Shown: positions 44,735-53,057 of the stretch, piece after piece
Position numbering within the stretch: the stretch's first letter is position 1
Layout: each line of letters begins with the position of its first letter
Notes under the pieces: model-generated
Told to the model about the DNA's origin: nothing
Databases searched by the model: none
What the model saw: the letters and a program-made list of their open reading frames with translations, nothing else
Source of the DNA: an uncultured Flavobacteriaceae bacterium
GTDB lineage: Bacteria; Bacteroidota; Bacteroidia; Flavobacteriales; Flavobacteriaceae
NCBI GenBank assembly: GCA_943788095.1
Contig: CALSOZ010000006.1
Coordinates: 1-64,000 of the forward strand
Reading direction: 5' to 3'
Length of the DNA stretch: 64,000 nt
Translations under genes and position numbers: made by a program

Positions 44735-45712
44735 ATGAGTAAACCAAGCTTTATAAACGAACTCTCTATTCCGGCCATTGCAGCGCCAATGTTTTTGATC
44801 TCAGGACCAAAACTGGTCATTGAATGTTGTAAAAATGGAATTGTAGGCACCTTTCCTGCACTCAACCAGCGAACAAGCGAAGGCTTTGAAGAATGGTTGA
44901 TTGAAATCAAGGCAGCACTTGTTGATTTTGAAAAAGAAACAGGAACCAAACCCGCGCCATTTGGCGTTAATTTGATTGTTCATAAATCAAATCCAAGAGT
45001 GCAAGCTGATTTAGCGCTCTGTGTCAAACATCAAGTTCCAATTATTATTACATCGTTGGGCGCTGTGCCTCAATTGGTAGAGGCCATCCATAGTTATGGC
45101 GGTTTGGTATTTCATGATGTGATCAAAAAACGGCATGCCGAAAAAGCATTAGAAGCTGGGGTCGATGGACTTATTGTGGTGGCAGCCGGTGCTGGTGGAC
45201 ATGCAGGAACACTGAACCCAATGCCTTTGGTGGCTGAAATTAAAAGTTTTTTTAAGAAAACTGTCATTTTATCGGGCTGTATTAGTAATGGACGTGATAT
45301 AGCATCGGCCATGCAAATGGGTGCAGATCTTGCTTATATGGGCACTCGATTTATCAATACAAAAGAGAGTAAAGCACCTGAAGCTTACAGGGATATGATT
45401 ATTTCAAGTGGTGCCAATGATGTCGTTTATACGGCTGCAATCTCTGGAGTTGCAGCAAATTTCCTTCGCCCAAGCATGGAAGCCATGGGCATTACCGAGG
45501 ACATGCTGAGTCAGGATAAAAAAATTGATTTTGGAAGCGAACTCACGCCCCATGAAAGTGAGGCAAAAGCTTGGGCCACCATTTGGTCGGCTGGACAAGG
45601 CGTGACCAATATTCATGACTCGCCTTCTGTGGCGGAGTTGATCGCTACTATGAAAACGGAGTTTAAACAGGCCATCGAAGCTCAATACAAGCTTTTAGAA
45701 ACGTATAAATAA
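44735..45712 (+). CDS. Nitronate monooxygenase (FMN-dependent)
   Basis: A 325-residue TIM-barrel flavoprotein of the 2-nitropropane dioxygenase family. Motifs: IPAIAAPMFLISGPKLVIECC, PFGVNLIVH, VFHDVIKKRHAEKALEAGVD, the FMN-phosphate loop VVAAGAGGHAGTLNPM (catalytic His in GGHAG) and AMQMGADLAYMGTRF. It oxidises nitronates to carbonyls and nitrite. Length is usual. It is alone in its transcription unit. Confidence 0.9.
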   Translation: MSKPSFINELSIPAIAAPMFLISGPKLVIECCKNGIVGTFPALNQRTSEGFEEWLIEIKAALVDFEKETGTKPAPFGVNLIVHKSNPRVQADLALCVKHQVPIIITSLGAVPQLVEAIHSYGGLVFHDVIKKRHAEKALEAGVDGLIVVAAGAGGHAGTLNPMPLVAEIKSFFKKTVILSGCISNGRDIASAMQMGADLAYMGTRFINTKESKAPEAYRDMIISSGANDVVYTAAISGVAANFLRPSMEAMGITEDMLSQDKKIDFGSELTPHESEAKAWATIWSAGQGVTNIHDSPSVAELIATMKTEFKQAIEAQYKLLETYK

Positions 45713-45732
45713 TTTTAATAAACGTGGAATTT

Positions 45733-45758
45733 TAAGCCTGTGAAAACAGCCTTTTTTT
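45733..45758 (+). terminator. Weak terminator after nitronate monooxygenase
   Basis: GCCTGT-GAAA-ACAGCC stem with one mismatch, then seven Ts, 20 bp past the stop codon and overlapping the end of the convergent regulator gene. Confidence 0.4.
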
Positions 45759-46755
45759 AAGACGAATCTCGAACCGATAATGTAGAACTGACCACCACTT
45801 GCTGCATCTCTTTCGATTTGGTTCTAATGGACTCCACAATCATACGGGCTGCGGCATTCCCGATCGTATAGCTGTGTTGGTTGATGGTCGTTAATTCTGG
45901 CGTAAGGTTGTGTGCCATCCGTTCACTGACATAACCAATAACCGCCACGTCCTTTGGAATCTGTTTTCCAGAAATCTTCACCGCTTTTAAGGCCGCCAAA
46001 GACGCATCGGTGTCCAAGGCAATAATCGCATCAACCGGATGGGCTTTTAAATACTCGGACATCACGGCACCTGCCTGCTTTTCGTCCGACTCCAAAATAG
46101 TAGGCGAAAAACCGCCAGCATTCATGGCTTTTAAATACCCCTGTGTCCGCTGTTTCCCTACATTCAACTTATGAATGGTTGATAATAAAACAATATTTTT
46201 TCGATCTGAGCTTATCAGTTTTTGAGTCGCTTCCGACAAGGCCGTAAAATCATTGGTGGTTACTTTTCCACAGTTGACAGATTCAATCACACGGTCAAAC
46301 ATCACAACCGATTTGCCATTTTCCATCACATTCGTAAAATGATCATAATTTTGTAAACTCTGTGTTTCTTCACAAACCGCTACTATAAAACCATCTACCA
46401 CACCATTGGACAACATATTAAATGTCTCCACTTCCTTGGCATGTGATTCTTTGGTGAGACACACTATTATATTAAAATTCGTTTCCGAAATCAAACTTTC
46501 AATACCGTACAATGCACGTGCAAAAAAGCTGTTTTGAACACTCGGAATCACCACCGCAATGGTATTGGTTTTCCCAGATTTGAGACCTACCGCAATTTTA
46601 TTAGGTTGATAATTATGTAATTTCGCTAACTCTACAATCCGATTTTTGGTAGCATCACTAATCTCGTGACTGTCTTTTAGTGCTTTTGAAATGGTTGAAA
46701 TAGACACTCCTAAAATAGAAGATAATTGTTTTAATGTAATATTGGATCCCGCCAT
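45757..46755 (-). CDS. LacI-family transcriptional regulator
   Basis: A 332-residue regulator with N-terminal helix-turn-helix (ITLKQLSSILGVSISTISKA, residues ~6-25, then LKDSHEISDATKNRIVELAK with the hinge AVGLKSGKTNTIAV) and a periplasmic-binding-protein-like sensor domain ending in ARMIVESIRTKS. I start at ATG 46755 (MAGSNITLK), since 18 more upstream codons are not conserved in the family. Family members usually sense sugars; no carbohydrate operon is beside it, so its target is unknown. Confidence 0.92.
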   Translation of the reverse strand: MAGSNITLKQLSSILGVSISTISKALKDSHEISDATKNRIVELAKLHNYQPNKIAVGLKSGKTNTIAVVIPSVQNSFFARALYGIESLISETNFNIIVCLTKESHAKEVETFNMLSNGVVDGFIVAVCEETQSLQNYDHFTNVMENGKSVVMFDRVIESVNCGKVTTNDFTALSEATQKLISSDRKNIVLLSTIHKLNVGKQRTQGYLKAMNAGGFSPTILESDEKQAGAVMSEYLKAHPVDAIIALDTDASLAALKAVKISGKQIPKDVAVIGYVSERMAHNLTPELTTINQHSYTIGNAAARMIVESIRTKSKEMQQVVVSSTLSVRDSS

Positions 46756-46985
46756 ATAAGCAATGTAGTTATTGAAACCCAAATATACTATAAGCTTAGG
46801 TCTCAGCAAAATTTAATTAGTTATCAATACGTTTTCTAACGGAATTGTAAATTAAGATTCGAGACCTATTCTTTCAATTTATAAAATTCAACTTTTTCAA
46901 CCCCATAAATAGGTCTAATACTGTTTTTTGATACTTCAAATTCAGAGATGTATCCATCGCATATTTGTAGATCTAAAAATGGTTA

Positions 46986-47014
46986 ATAAAACTAAATAGA
47001 GTCTCTAGTTTTAT
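46986..47014 (-). terminator. Inverted repeat downstream of the tail-fibre-like gene
   Basis: ATAAAACTA / TAGTTTTAT (9 bp) flank an 11-base loop, 45 bp after the stop of the minus-strand gene. It is AT-rich with a weak T-run; probably a terminator. Nothing else is seen in 46756-47058. Confidence 0.45.
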
Positions 47015-47058
47015 CAACTAAAATGGCGTAAGTTAATCTGTTTTTCTATAAGTTCTTG

Positions 47059-47798
47059 CTATTTTATTCTTTGAAATTCAATGAATACCCTAGTATTGCC
47101 CAATGTGGTTTTAAACATATATTCCCTACCCAAACCATCCGTAAATTGAGCCCACTCACGAGACCCGCTTGATGTATAATCAAGCGTTTCATCAAGCCAT
47201 AGCGTGTACCATGTACCTGAAGTCATAGACATCGTTCTTGAAGTGACATTAATCACACCATTAGAAGACTTAAAATATCCTACAGTTCCATTCATTGTAA
47301 TATCGTTGGTGACATTTCGTATCATCATTTGGTCTTTTCCTGAAAAATACAGCTCCCATCCCCCATCAAAAGTCGTACTAACCCAATGGTGTAGTGGTCC
47401 ATCAATCATTGATTTGGCTTCGATACTCGAAACCCCTGTTATTTTTTCCCAGTTTCCAGCATCGCTATTTGGGCTTGTATTGCTATTGGTTCCTGTGATA
47501 TTTTTATAAAGACTTCCTTCATAAATTACAAGGTCGTTCGGATCATAAACACCGCCATTGGTCGCATTTTGCCAAGCAGTATCAAAGCCGCCTGCTTGTA
47601 ATTCGTGGGTCGTTTTCCAACGCGTATTGTCGTTTTGAAGTCGTATGTTTCCATTTCCGTTTGCTAGAATAATATTCCTTGTCAAATTGGCATCAAGCTC
47701 TGTTACGTTGGCACCTACTATTGTGTTTTCACTTCCTGTTAAGATGCCTTGACCGGTGTTAAATCCTATAACTGTGTTTTGTGTGTGTGGTTGGTCAT
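47059..47798 (-). pseudogene. Tail-fibre-like / CBM-like surface protein, out of frame at a (CA)5 tract
   Basis: The start ATG at 47798 overlaps the previous stop (ATGA). It encodes MTNHTHKTQL and stops. Removing one CA from the (CA)5 run restores a 245-residue protein: TVIGFNTGQGILTGSENTIV and GANVTELDANLTRNIILANG, the collagen/trimeric-fibre 'NTxIGxNT' repeats of phage-tail and adhesin proteins. A middle segment YDPNDLVIYEGSLYKN ending in NWEKI resembles chitin-binding CBM5/12, and the C-terminal domain is beta-rich (YTLWLDETLDYTSSGSREWA). Likely a surface-binding protein. The frame change may be phase variation or an error. Confidence 0.6.
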
Positions 47799-48415
47799 GA
47801 AAACAGAACCGCTTCTGGAGGAGGCGTGCTGAGATTCATGTAAGGCGTCTGATAAAAACAAAACGCAATGCTTTCAAATTTAGAAAGCGGGAGACTTAAC
47901 CATTGTATGACCTCAATCGTATGGATTGTAGGTGTTACAAAAGGCTGTGCTAATGAGGGAACAACCACCGCCAATGGAGAATGGTTTTCTGTAATCTGAG
48001 ACTTATAAATCAATTGACCGGAAGGGGTTGGTACTAACGCCCCATCGTTTGAAAGTTGAAGGGCAGCCGCATCTTGTAGATATAAATCCTTAGAAAGAAC
48101 AAGCGTCCCCGACTCTATCATTAAGTCGTGTTTTAGTTCAAGTAATGTTTCAATAGATACCAAATCGGCGTTTTTTAATCTTAAGTTTGGTATTTGGAGT
48201 ACCGTTTCAGAACTCTTAAGATGCTGTATATCCACTCCATTCAAATAAAGAACACCTTGTCCTGAAACAGAAGCATTGATAGTATTGATGGATTCTTGGG
48301 AGTTAAAAGTCGATTCGGATGAAGGCAATGAAAACACGGCGTCTTTAGCAACATACAGCTGAGCAAAACCAAAAAAGCTGCATAAAAATAAAAGTGAGGT
48401 GAGGTATTGACGCAT
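47795..48415 (-). CDS. Exported protein preceding the tail-fibre-like gene
   Basis: A 206-residue protein with signal peptide MRQYLTSLLFLCSFFGFAQ. The mature part starts LYVAKDAVFSLPSSESTFNS and contains short beta-rich repeats (VLYLNGVDIQHLKSS, LVLSKDLYLQDAAALQLSND), reminiscent of N-terminal regions of Bacteroidota surface proteins. It ends STPPPEAVLFS. Stop and next start overlap (ATGA), so the two genes are translationally coupled. Motif copy B lies 62 bp upstream of its start. Specific function unknown. Confidence 0.7.
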   Translation of the reverse strand: MRQYLTSLLFLCSFFGFAQLYVAKDAVFSLPSSESTFNSQESINTINASVSGQGVLYLNGVDIQHLKSSETVLQIPNLRLKNADLVSIETLLELKHDLMIESGTLVLSKDLYLQDAAALQLSNDGALVPTPSGQLIYKSQITENHSPLAVVVPSLAQPFVTPTIHTIEVIQWLSLPLSKFESIAFCFYQTPYMNLSTPPPEAVLFS

Positions 48416-48476
48416 GTATTATTTGGGTATATTATGCAGCGAAGTTCAATAATAGATCCGTGACCTGAAAGCACTA

Positions 48477-48529
48477 TGTAACAAACGGCTAATTAACGTA
48501 AGGAAAGGGGTTGTTTTAGGAACGAACGG
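48477..48529 (-). promoter_or_regulatory. Repeated motif, copy B, with CCGTTC box
   Basis: TGTAACAAACGGCTAATTAA and CGTA at 48477-48500 (plus). On the minus strand it holds ACGTTAAT and CCGTTTGT half-sites with CGTT-to-CGTT spacing of 11 nt. A further CCGTTC (plus GAACGG, 48524-48529) begins 41 nt before the CCGTTT, the same spacing as in copy C. It lies 62 bp upstream of the exported-protein/tail-fibre unit and is its likely control region. Confidence 0.6.
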
Positions 48530-48653
48530 TTTTATTTCTTGTGTTCGTTAGTAGAAAATTTTCTAAATCATGAACTTTAGGCAGATAGGCATTCCGAACC
48601 AATCCCTGTGGATATAGGAGACAGGCTTAGTTGGGTAACAAACACATAACCCT

Positions 48654-48684
48654 AAAAAACCCGTCCAAATAAATGAACGGGTTT
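48654..48684 (-). terminator. Intrinsic terminator on the minus strand
   Basis: AAACCCGT / ACGGGTTT (8-bp stem, 12-nt loop) followed by six U residues on the minus strand. No protein-coding gene ends here; the nearest upstream minus-strand signal is motif copy C, about 150 bp away. Confidence 0.7.
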
Positions 48685-48836
48685 CACCTAGAAAAATGCT
48701 AGGACACGTATTGACCCCACATAATAAATACGCGCAAAAAACTACATTATACATTATAAGAAAATGAGGACTATAAATCCTTACATAATATAGGAAAGCA
48801 TAAGTTCGTGATTAGATGCCTAAACAAAAAATGTCG
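48654..48836 (-). ncRNA. Candidate small RNA between motif copy C and a terminator
   Basis: Between copy C (48837-48860) and the terminator at 48654-48684 the minus strand has only very short frames (longest ATG-initiated is a few codons) and a small hairpin CCTAG-CATTTTT-CTAGG just before the terminator. A promoter-like motif, ~150-180 nt and an intrinsic terminator is the layout of a small RNA gene. No homology is known; purely structural inference. The rest of the 750-bp gap 48416-49168 holds copies B and C and nothing else I can name. Confidence 0.3.
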
Positions 48837-48889
48837 TGTAACAAACGGCTAATTGATGTATTTAAGTAAGGTAATTGTGTATGGAACGG
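48837..48889 (-). promoter_or_regulatory. Repeated motif, copy C, with CCGTTC box
   Basis: TGTAACAAACGGCTAATTGA and TGTA at 48837-48860, identical to copy B in its first 18 bases and exactly 360 bp from it. The accompanying CCGTTC (plus GAACGG, 48884-48889) begins 41 nt before the motif's CCGTTT, as in copy B. Upstream of the candidate small RNA. Confidence 0.6.
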
Positions 48890-49168
48890 TTTTTTTGTTG
48901 GAAATTTATACGCAACGTGCTCCTAAGGTTTTGTAAATGAATTTTTAGAATGCATCGGAATTTCACATTCGCTATGCTTGTCTTGCTGTCCAAACGTACC
49001 CTATATTACTAAATTGGTTCAGCATCTGGTGGAGGGACGGTATCAAGAAAGGCGAGGTTCGTTTAAACTTCTATAAACGCATCAATAAAGTAGAAAGTCT
49101 TTACAACGATCACTCTCCACTCATCACTTATCACTTAAAAACTCACAACACCAAAAGGATCAAGAACA

Positions 49169-51220
49169 TTAGCTAACTTTCAAACCATTCGTAGTTTCAT
49201 GAGCGGCATCGGGACTGACAAAAACCAACTTACCCTCAGGAGTTTCGGTCATTAAAATCATCCCTTGACTTTCAACGCCACGCAAGGCACGAGGCGCTAA
49301 ATTGATCAGCACAGTTACACGTTTACCAACCACCTCTTCAGCTGTAAATGTCTCGGCAATCCCAGACACAATGGTGCGAACATCCACGCCTGTATCGACT
49401 TGAAGTACCAGTAATTTTTTTGCTTTAGGCATTTTTTCGGCCGAAATAATCGTTCCCACTCGAATGTCTAACTTTGAAAAATCTTCAAAAGAAACGGTTT
49501 CTTTTTGAGGCTCTACCACTTTTTTGGCGAGGAGATTCGCTAATTTGCTTTGAGCTAATTTTTCCAACTGAAATTCAATTTCTGAGTCTTCAATTTTTGC
49601 AAATAAGAGCGAGGCTTCACCAATTTGATGGGATGGTTTTAACAAGGAATCTCCCCCTTGAACTGAAGTCCAAGTTGGCGATTCTAAACGAAGCATGGTT
49701 TTTAATTTTTTGGAAGACCATGGTAAAAAGGGCTCGGACACCACAGCCAAAGCCGCTGCGATTTGAAGCGCCACATACAGAATCGTTTGTACGCGTTCAG
49801 GATCTGTTTTGATCGCTTTCCAAGGTTCTTCATCGGCCAAATATTTATTTCCAAGTCGCGCCAAATTCATCAATTCCTGACTGGCTTCACGAAAACGGTA
49901 ACGCTCGATCGAGTTTGATAAAATTGCTGGATACGACTTTACTTTTTCTAAGGTGTCTGTATCGATCGGTGACAACGCATTCGGACTTGGTACACTACCG
50001 TTGTAATATTTATTGGTCAATACGAGAACTCGGTTGATGAAATTTCCAAAAATAGCGACCAATTCGTTATTATTTCGCGCTTGAAAGTCTTTCCACGTAA
50101 AATCGTTGTCTTTTGTTTCTGGTGCAGTGGCGGTTAAAACATACCGCAATACATCTTGTTTTTCAGGAAATTCTTTTAAATACTCGGGCAACCAAACTGC
50201 CCAGTTTTTGGAGGTGGATAGTTTTTGACCTTCTAAGTTTAAAAATTCGTTGGCGGGTATATTTTCAGGAAGAATATAACTGCCTTCTGCTTTGAGCATC
50301 GCAGGAAAAATAATACAGTGAAATACAATATTGTCTTTTCCTATAAAATGAACTAAAGTGGTGTCATTATCTTTCCAATACGGTTCCCAATCCTTGCCTT
50401 CGCGTTGAGCCCATTCCTTGGTGGACGAGATGTAACCGATTGGCGCATCAAACCATACATATAGGACTTTTCCATCGCCGCCTTCCACAGGCACTGGAAT
50501 GCCCCAATCCAAATCTCGAGTCACCGCACGAGGTCGCAGACCGTCGTCAATCCACGATTTGCATTGGCCATACACATTGGGTTTCCAGTCGGCTTTATGA
50601 CCTTCTAAAATCCATTCTTTTAAAAATGCTTCGTGTTTATCAAGCGGTAAAAACCAGTGTTTTGTTTCTTTTAGGGTTGGCGTTGCCCCTGTAATGGCAG
50701 ATTTTGGTTGTATCAAATCCGACGCATTATGAGAGGTTCCACAAGCTTCACATTGATCGCCATAACTTTCTTCATTGCCACATTTTGGGCAAGTACCTAC
50801 GACAAATCGATCGGCCAAAAACTGCTCGGCTTCTGCATCGTACAACTGTGCATTTGTTTCTTCAATAAATTCGCCTTTATCATACAATGTTTTAAAAAAT
50901 TCAGAAGCGGTTTCATGATGAATTTTTGCAGAGGTTCTGGAATAATTATCAAACGAAATCCCAAAGTCTTCAAATGACGTTTTGATGTTTGCATGAAAAT
51001 GATCCACAATATCTTGAGGCGTCACCCCTTCCTTTTTTGCTTTAATGGTTATGGGCACCCCATGTTCATCACTTCCACAAATGAAAGCCACATCATGCCC
51101 TTGCAAGCGCAAGTAGCGCGCATAGATATCGGCAGGCACATAGACCCCGGCCAAATGCCCAATATGAATGGATCCATTGGTATATGGTAAAGCGGCAGTT
51201 ATGGTAAAACGTTTTGACAT
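49169..51220 (-). CDS. metG: Methionyl-tRNA synthetase with C-terminal tRNA-binding domain
   Basis: A 683-residue class I aminoacyl-tRNA synthetase. The HIGH motif is in [19 protein letters not shown]; the zinc knuckle is [18 protein letters not shown]; the KMSKS-type loop is [14 protein letters not shown] (KLSTS, as usual for Bacteroidota). The C-terminal ~110 residues ([20 protein letters not shown], then [19 protein letters not shown]) are an EMAP/Trbp111-like tRNA-binding and dimerisation domain. I use ATG 51220 ([16 protein letters not shown]), because ten further upstream codons are not family-like and would overlap the divergent leader. Essential. Confidence 0.97.
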   Translation of the reverse strand: MSKRFTITAALPYTNGSIHIGHLAGVYVPADIYARYLRLQGHDVAFICGSDEHGVPITIKAKKEGVTPQDIVDHFHANIKTSFEDFGISFDNYSRTSAKIHHETASEFFKTLYDKGEFIEETNAQLYDAEAEQFLADRFVVGTCPKCGNEESYGDQCEACGTSHNASDLIQPKSAITGATPTLKETKHWFLPLDKHEAFLKEWILEGHKADWKPNVYGQCKSWIDDGLRPRAVTRDLDWGIPVPVEGGDGKVLYVWFDAPIGYISSTKEWAQREGKDWEPYWKDNDTTLVHFIGKDNIVFHCIIFPAMLKAEGSYILPENIPANEFLNLEGQKLSTSKNWAVWLPEYLKEFPEKQDVLRYVLTATAPETKDNDFTWKDFQARNNNELVAIFGNFINRVLVLTNKYYNGSVPSPNALSPIDTDTLEKVKSYPAILSNSIERYRFREASQELMNLARLGNKYLADEEPWKAIKTDPERVQTILYVALQIAAALAVVSEPFLPWSSKKLKTMLRLESPTWTSVQGGDSLLKPSHQIGEASLLFAKIEDSEIEFQLEKLAQSKLANLLAKKVVEPQKETVSFEDFSKLDIRVGTIISAEKMPKAKKLLVLQVDTGVDVRTIVSGIAETFTAEEVVGKRVTVLINLAPRALRGVESQGMILMTETPEGKLVFVSPDAAHETTNGLKVS

Positions 51221-51315
51221 TGTGTGTGAATTATGCAGGCAAAAATACACAATATTACGTCCAATTTGAAACAGAATTTTGGAGAAATTGCTATCTTTAC
51301 AAAAAGCCCTTCAAA

Positions 51316-52341
51316 ATGACTCTTAATACTTTAATATGGTGCCTTTTAATGGTGATCTATTCATGTCCAAACAAGACGCTTATGAAACACTCTAAAAAAC
51401 AGCCTTCTTCCATACTTAATTCTTCTAAAATGATCCGTCCACAATATTTAAAAGCTGGAGACACCGTGGCCATTGTTGCCACTGCAAGCATTTTAAAAAA
51501 AGACGCCGAAGTAATTCAAAAAACCAAAACCCTTCTGAATAGTTGGGGGCTAAAGGTCCTCTTTAGCGACCACCTTGAAACAAAAGCCAATCATTTTGCA
51601 GGCACAGACAAACAGCGGATAAGCGACTTACAAAAAGCCTTAGACCACCCAAATATCAAAGCCATTTGGTGTGCACGCGGCGGCTATGGCACACTCAGAA
51701 TTATAGATGATTTAGATTTTGAAGGCTTTAAAAACCATCCCAAATGGGTCGTTGGCTACTCCGATGTGACCGTCTTGCATAATGCCTTAAACAATATGGG
51801 CTACGAAAGTCTGCACGCCATGATGTGCATCAACCTAACAGAAGATCAAGATGCCATAAAACCCTCCGTTGAAACTTTAAAAGCAGCCCTTTTTGGGCAG
51901 CTAAAAAGCTATGAAATTGATGGACATTCGGACAATAAAGTTGGTACCGCTAGCGGACAACTTGTGGGTGGAAACCTCTCGTTATTAACCGCTACATTGG
52001 GCAGTAAAACCAGTCTTGACACCAACGGTAAAATTATTTTTATTGAAGAAATTGGCGAACATAAGTACCATATCGATCGGCAATTACATAGCTTAAAACG
52101 TGCAGGCTATTTTGACCATTGTGCTGGGGTTCTCATTGGCGACATGAGTCAACTCAAAACGAACTCGCCGGCTTGGGGGCACTCTATTGAAACGTTGATT
52201 TTGAATGTGCTAAAAGACACCTCTGTTCCGGTTGGATTTGGATTTCCAGCAGGGCATGAGTTAGAGAACCGCGCCCTTTATTTTGGACGTACTATTGAAC
52301 TCCATGTGACCAAATCAAAAATACGGGTCCTATATTTATAG
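51316..52341 (+). CDS. LD-carboxypeptidase (S66), probable lipoprotein
   Basis: A 341-residue S66 peptidase that removes the terminal D-Ala from tetrapeptide in peptidoglycan recycling. Body starts MIRPQYLKAGDTVAIVATAS; WCARGGYGTLRIIDDLDF and VGYSDVTVLHNALNNMG (nucleophile Ser in GYSD) are the family signatures, with IFIEEIGEHKYHIDRQLHSL carrying the catalytic Glu/His. The start at 51316 adds a 40-residue leader with a lipobox-like WCLLMVIYSC; cytoplasmic versions begin near MIRPQ, so both forms are possible. It is divergent from metG. Confidence 0.9.
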   Translation: MTLNTLIWCLLMVIYSCPNKTLMKHSKKQPSSILNSSKMIRPQYLKAGDTVAIVATASILKKDAEVIQKTKTLLNSWGLKVLFSDHLETKANHFAGTDKQRISDLQKALDHPNIKAIWCARGGYGTLRIIDDLDFEGFKNHPKWVVGYSDVTVLHNALNNMGYESLHAMMCINLTEDQDAIKPSVETLKAALFGQLKSYEIDGHSDNKVGTASGQLVGGNLSLLTATLGSKTSLDTNGKIIFIEEIGEHKYHIDRQLHSLKRAGYFDHCAGVLIGDMSQLKTNSPAWGHSIETLILNVLKDTSVPVGFGFPAGHELENRALYFGRTIELHVTKSKIRVLYL

Positions 52342-52364
52342 AGTAATTATTTAAGTTTTTTACT

Positions 52365-52685
52365 ATGCTATCAAACACTCCACCACCACCTTATTATGCG
52401 GTGATTTTTAGCTCTCTTAGAACTAAAAACAACGACAACTATGCTGAAACAAATGCCCTTATGAATCAGCTCGCACTTAAACAAGATGGTTTCCTGGGCA
52501 TGGAGGAAGCCCGCTCAGAAATTGGTGTTGCTATTTCTTATTGGTCTGATTTAGAAGCCATCAAAAAATGGAAAGAAAATTTAGCGCATAAAGAGGCGCA
52601 AGAAAAAGGTCAACAACTCTGGTATAGCCAGTACAAAGTCCGTATTGCCAAAGTAGAACGTGAATATGAGTTTTTGAAAAAATAA
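52365..52685 (+). CDS. Antibiotic-biosynthesis-monooxygenase (ABM) domain protein
   Basis: A 106-residue dimeric ferredoxin-fold protein: YYAVIFSSLRTKNNDNYAET, QDGFLGMEEARSEIGVAISY and YWSDLEAIKKWKENLAHKEA are characteristic. Such proteins are small monooxygenases or haem-degrading-like enzymes; substrate unknown. It starts 23 bp after the LD-carboxypeptidase and 12 bp before yraN, suggesting an operon. Confidence 0.85.
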   Translation: MLSNTPPPPYYAVIFSSLRTKNNDNYAETNALMNQLALKQDGFLGMEEARSEIGVAISYWSDLEAIKKWKENLAHKEAQEKGQQLWYSQYKVRIAKVEREYEFLKK

Positions 52686-52697
52686 ACAAAATTTCCA

Positions 52698-53057
52698 ATG
52701 TCTGATATCTACAATCGTGGTGTTTTTGGAGAACGGTTGGCAGTCGATTATTTGATCTCGAAAGGGTATAAAATTTTGGTGCAGAATTATCGCTTTCAAA
52801 AAGCAGAAGTTGATATATTGGCACAAAAAGAGTCTTGTTTGGTGGCGATACAAGTGAAAACACGAAGCTCAACAGACTTTGGATCTCCTGAAGAGTTTTT
52901 AAAACCCGCCCAAATACAACGCATCATTAAGGCAGTCGATCATTTTGTAGTCTCAAAGGATTTAGACTTGGAAGTTCAGTTTGATATTATTGCGATTATA
53001 CTTTCCTCTAAAACACCAAAAATAGAGCATATTGAAAATGCATTTTATCACTTTTGA
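52698..53057 (+). CDS. yraN: YraN-family (UPF0102) endonuclease-like protein
   Basis: A 119-residue protein of the restriction-endonuclease-like YraN family: YNRGVFGERLAVDYLISKGY, VQNYRFQKAEVDILAQKES and LVAIQVKTRSSTDFGSPEEF (the D...E-x-K active-site pattern, here VDIL...QVKTR with Gln in place of Glu). Function in cells is uncertain. The 3' end overlaps the convergent thioredoxin-like gene by ten bases. Confidence 0.9.
   Translation: MSDIYNRGVFGERLAVDYLISKGYKILVQNYRFQKAEVDILAQKESCLVAIQVKTRSSTDFGSPEEFLKPAQIQRIIKAVDHFVVSKDLDLEVQFDIIAIILSSKTPKIEHIENAFYHF

Noticed and set aside
48563..48754. 63-codon minus-strand frame containing several Cys
   Set aside because: It runs through an intrinsic terminator hairpin and has no conserved pattern; the region is better read as a non-coding transcript.
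43431..48860. Possible CRISPR array made of the repeated 24-bp motif
   Set aside because: Only three imperfect copies at 5.3-kb and 360-bp spacing, no regular spacers and no cas genes; better explained as regulatory sites.
48949..49168. Plus-strand stretch reading NWFSIWWRDGIKKGEVRLNF and a minus-strand end reading DTVPPPDAEPI
   Set aside because: Both look protein-like for short distances but lack starts, extend only 20-70 codons and contradict each other; no family recognised.
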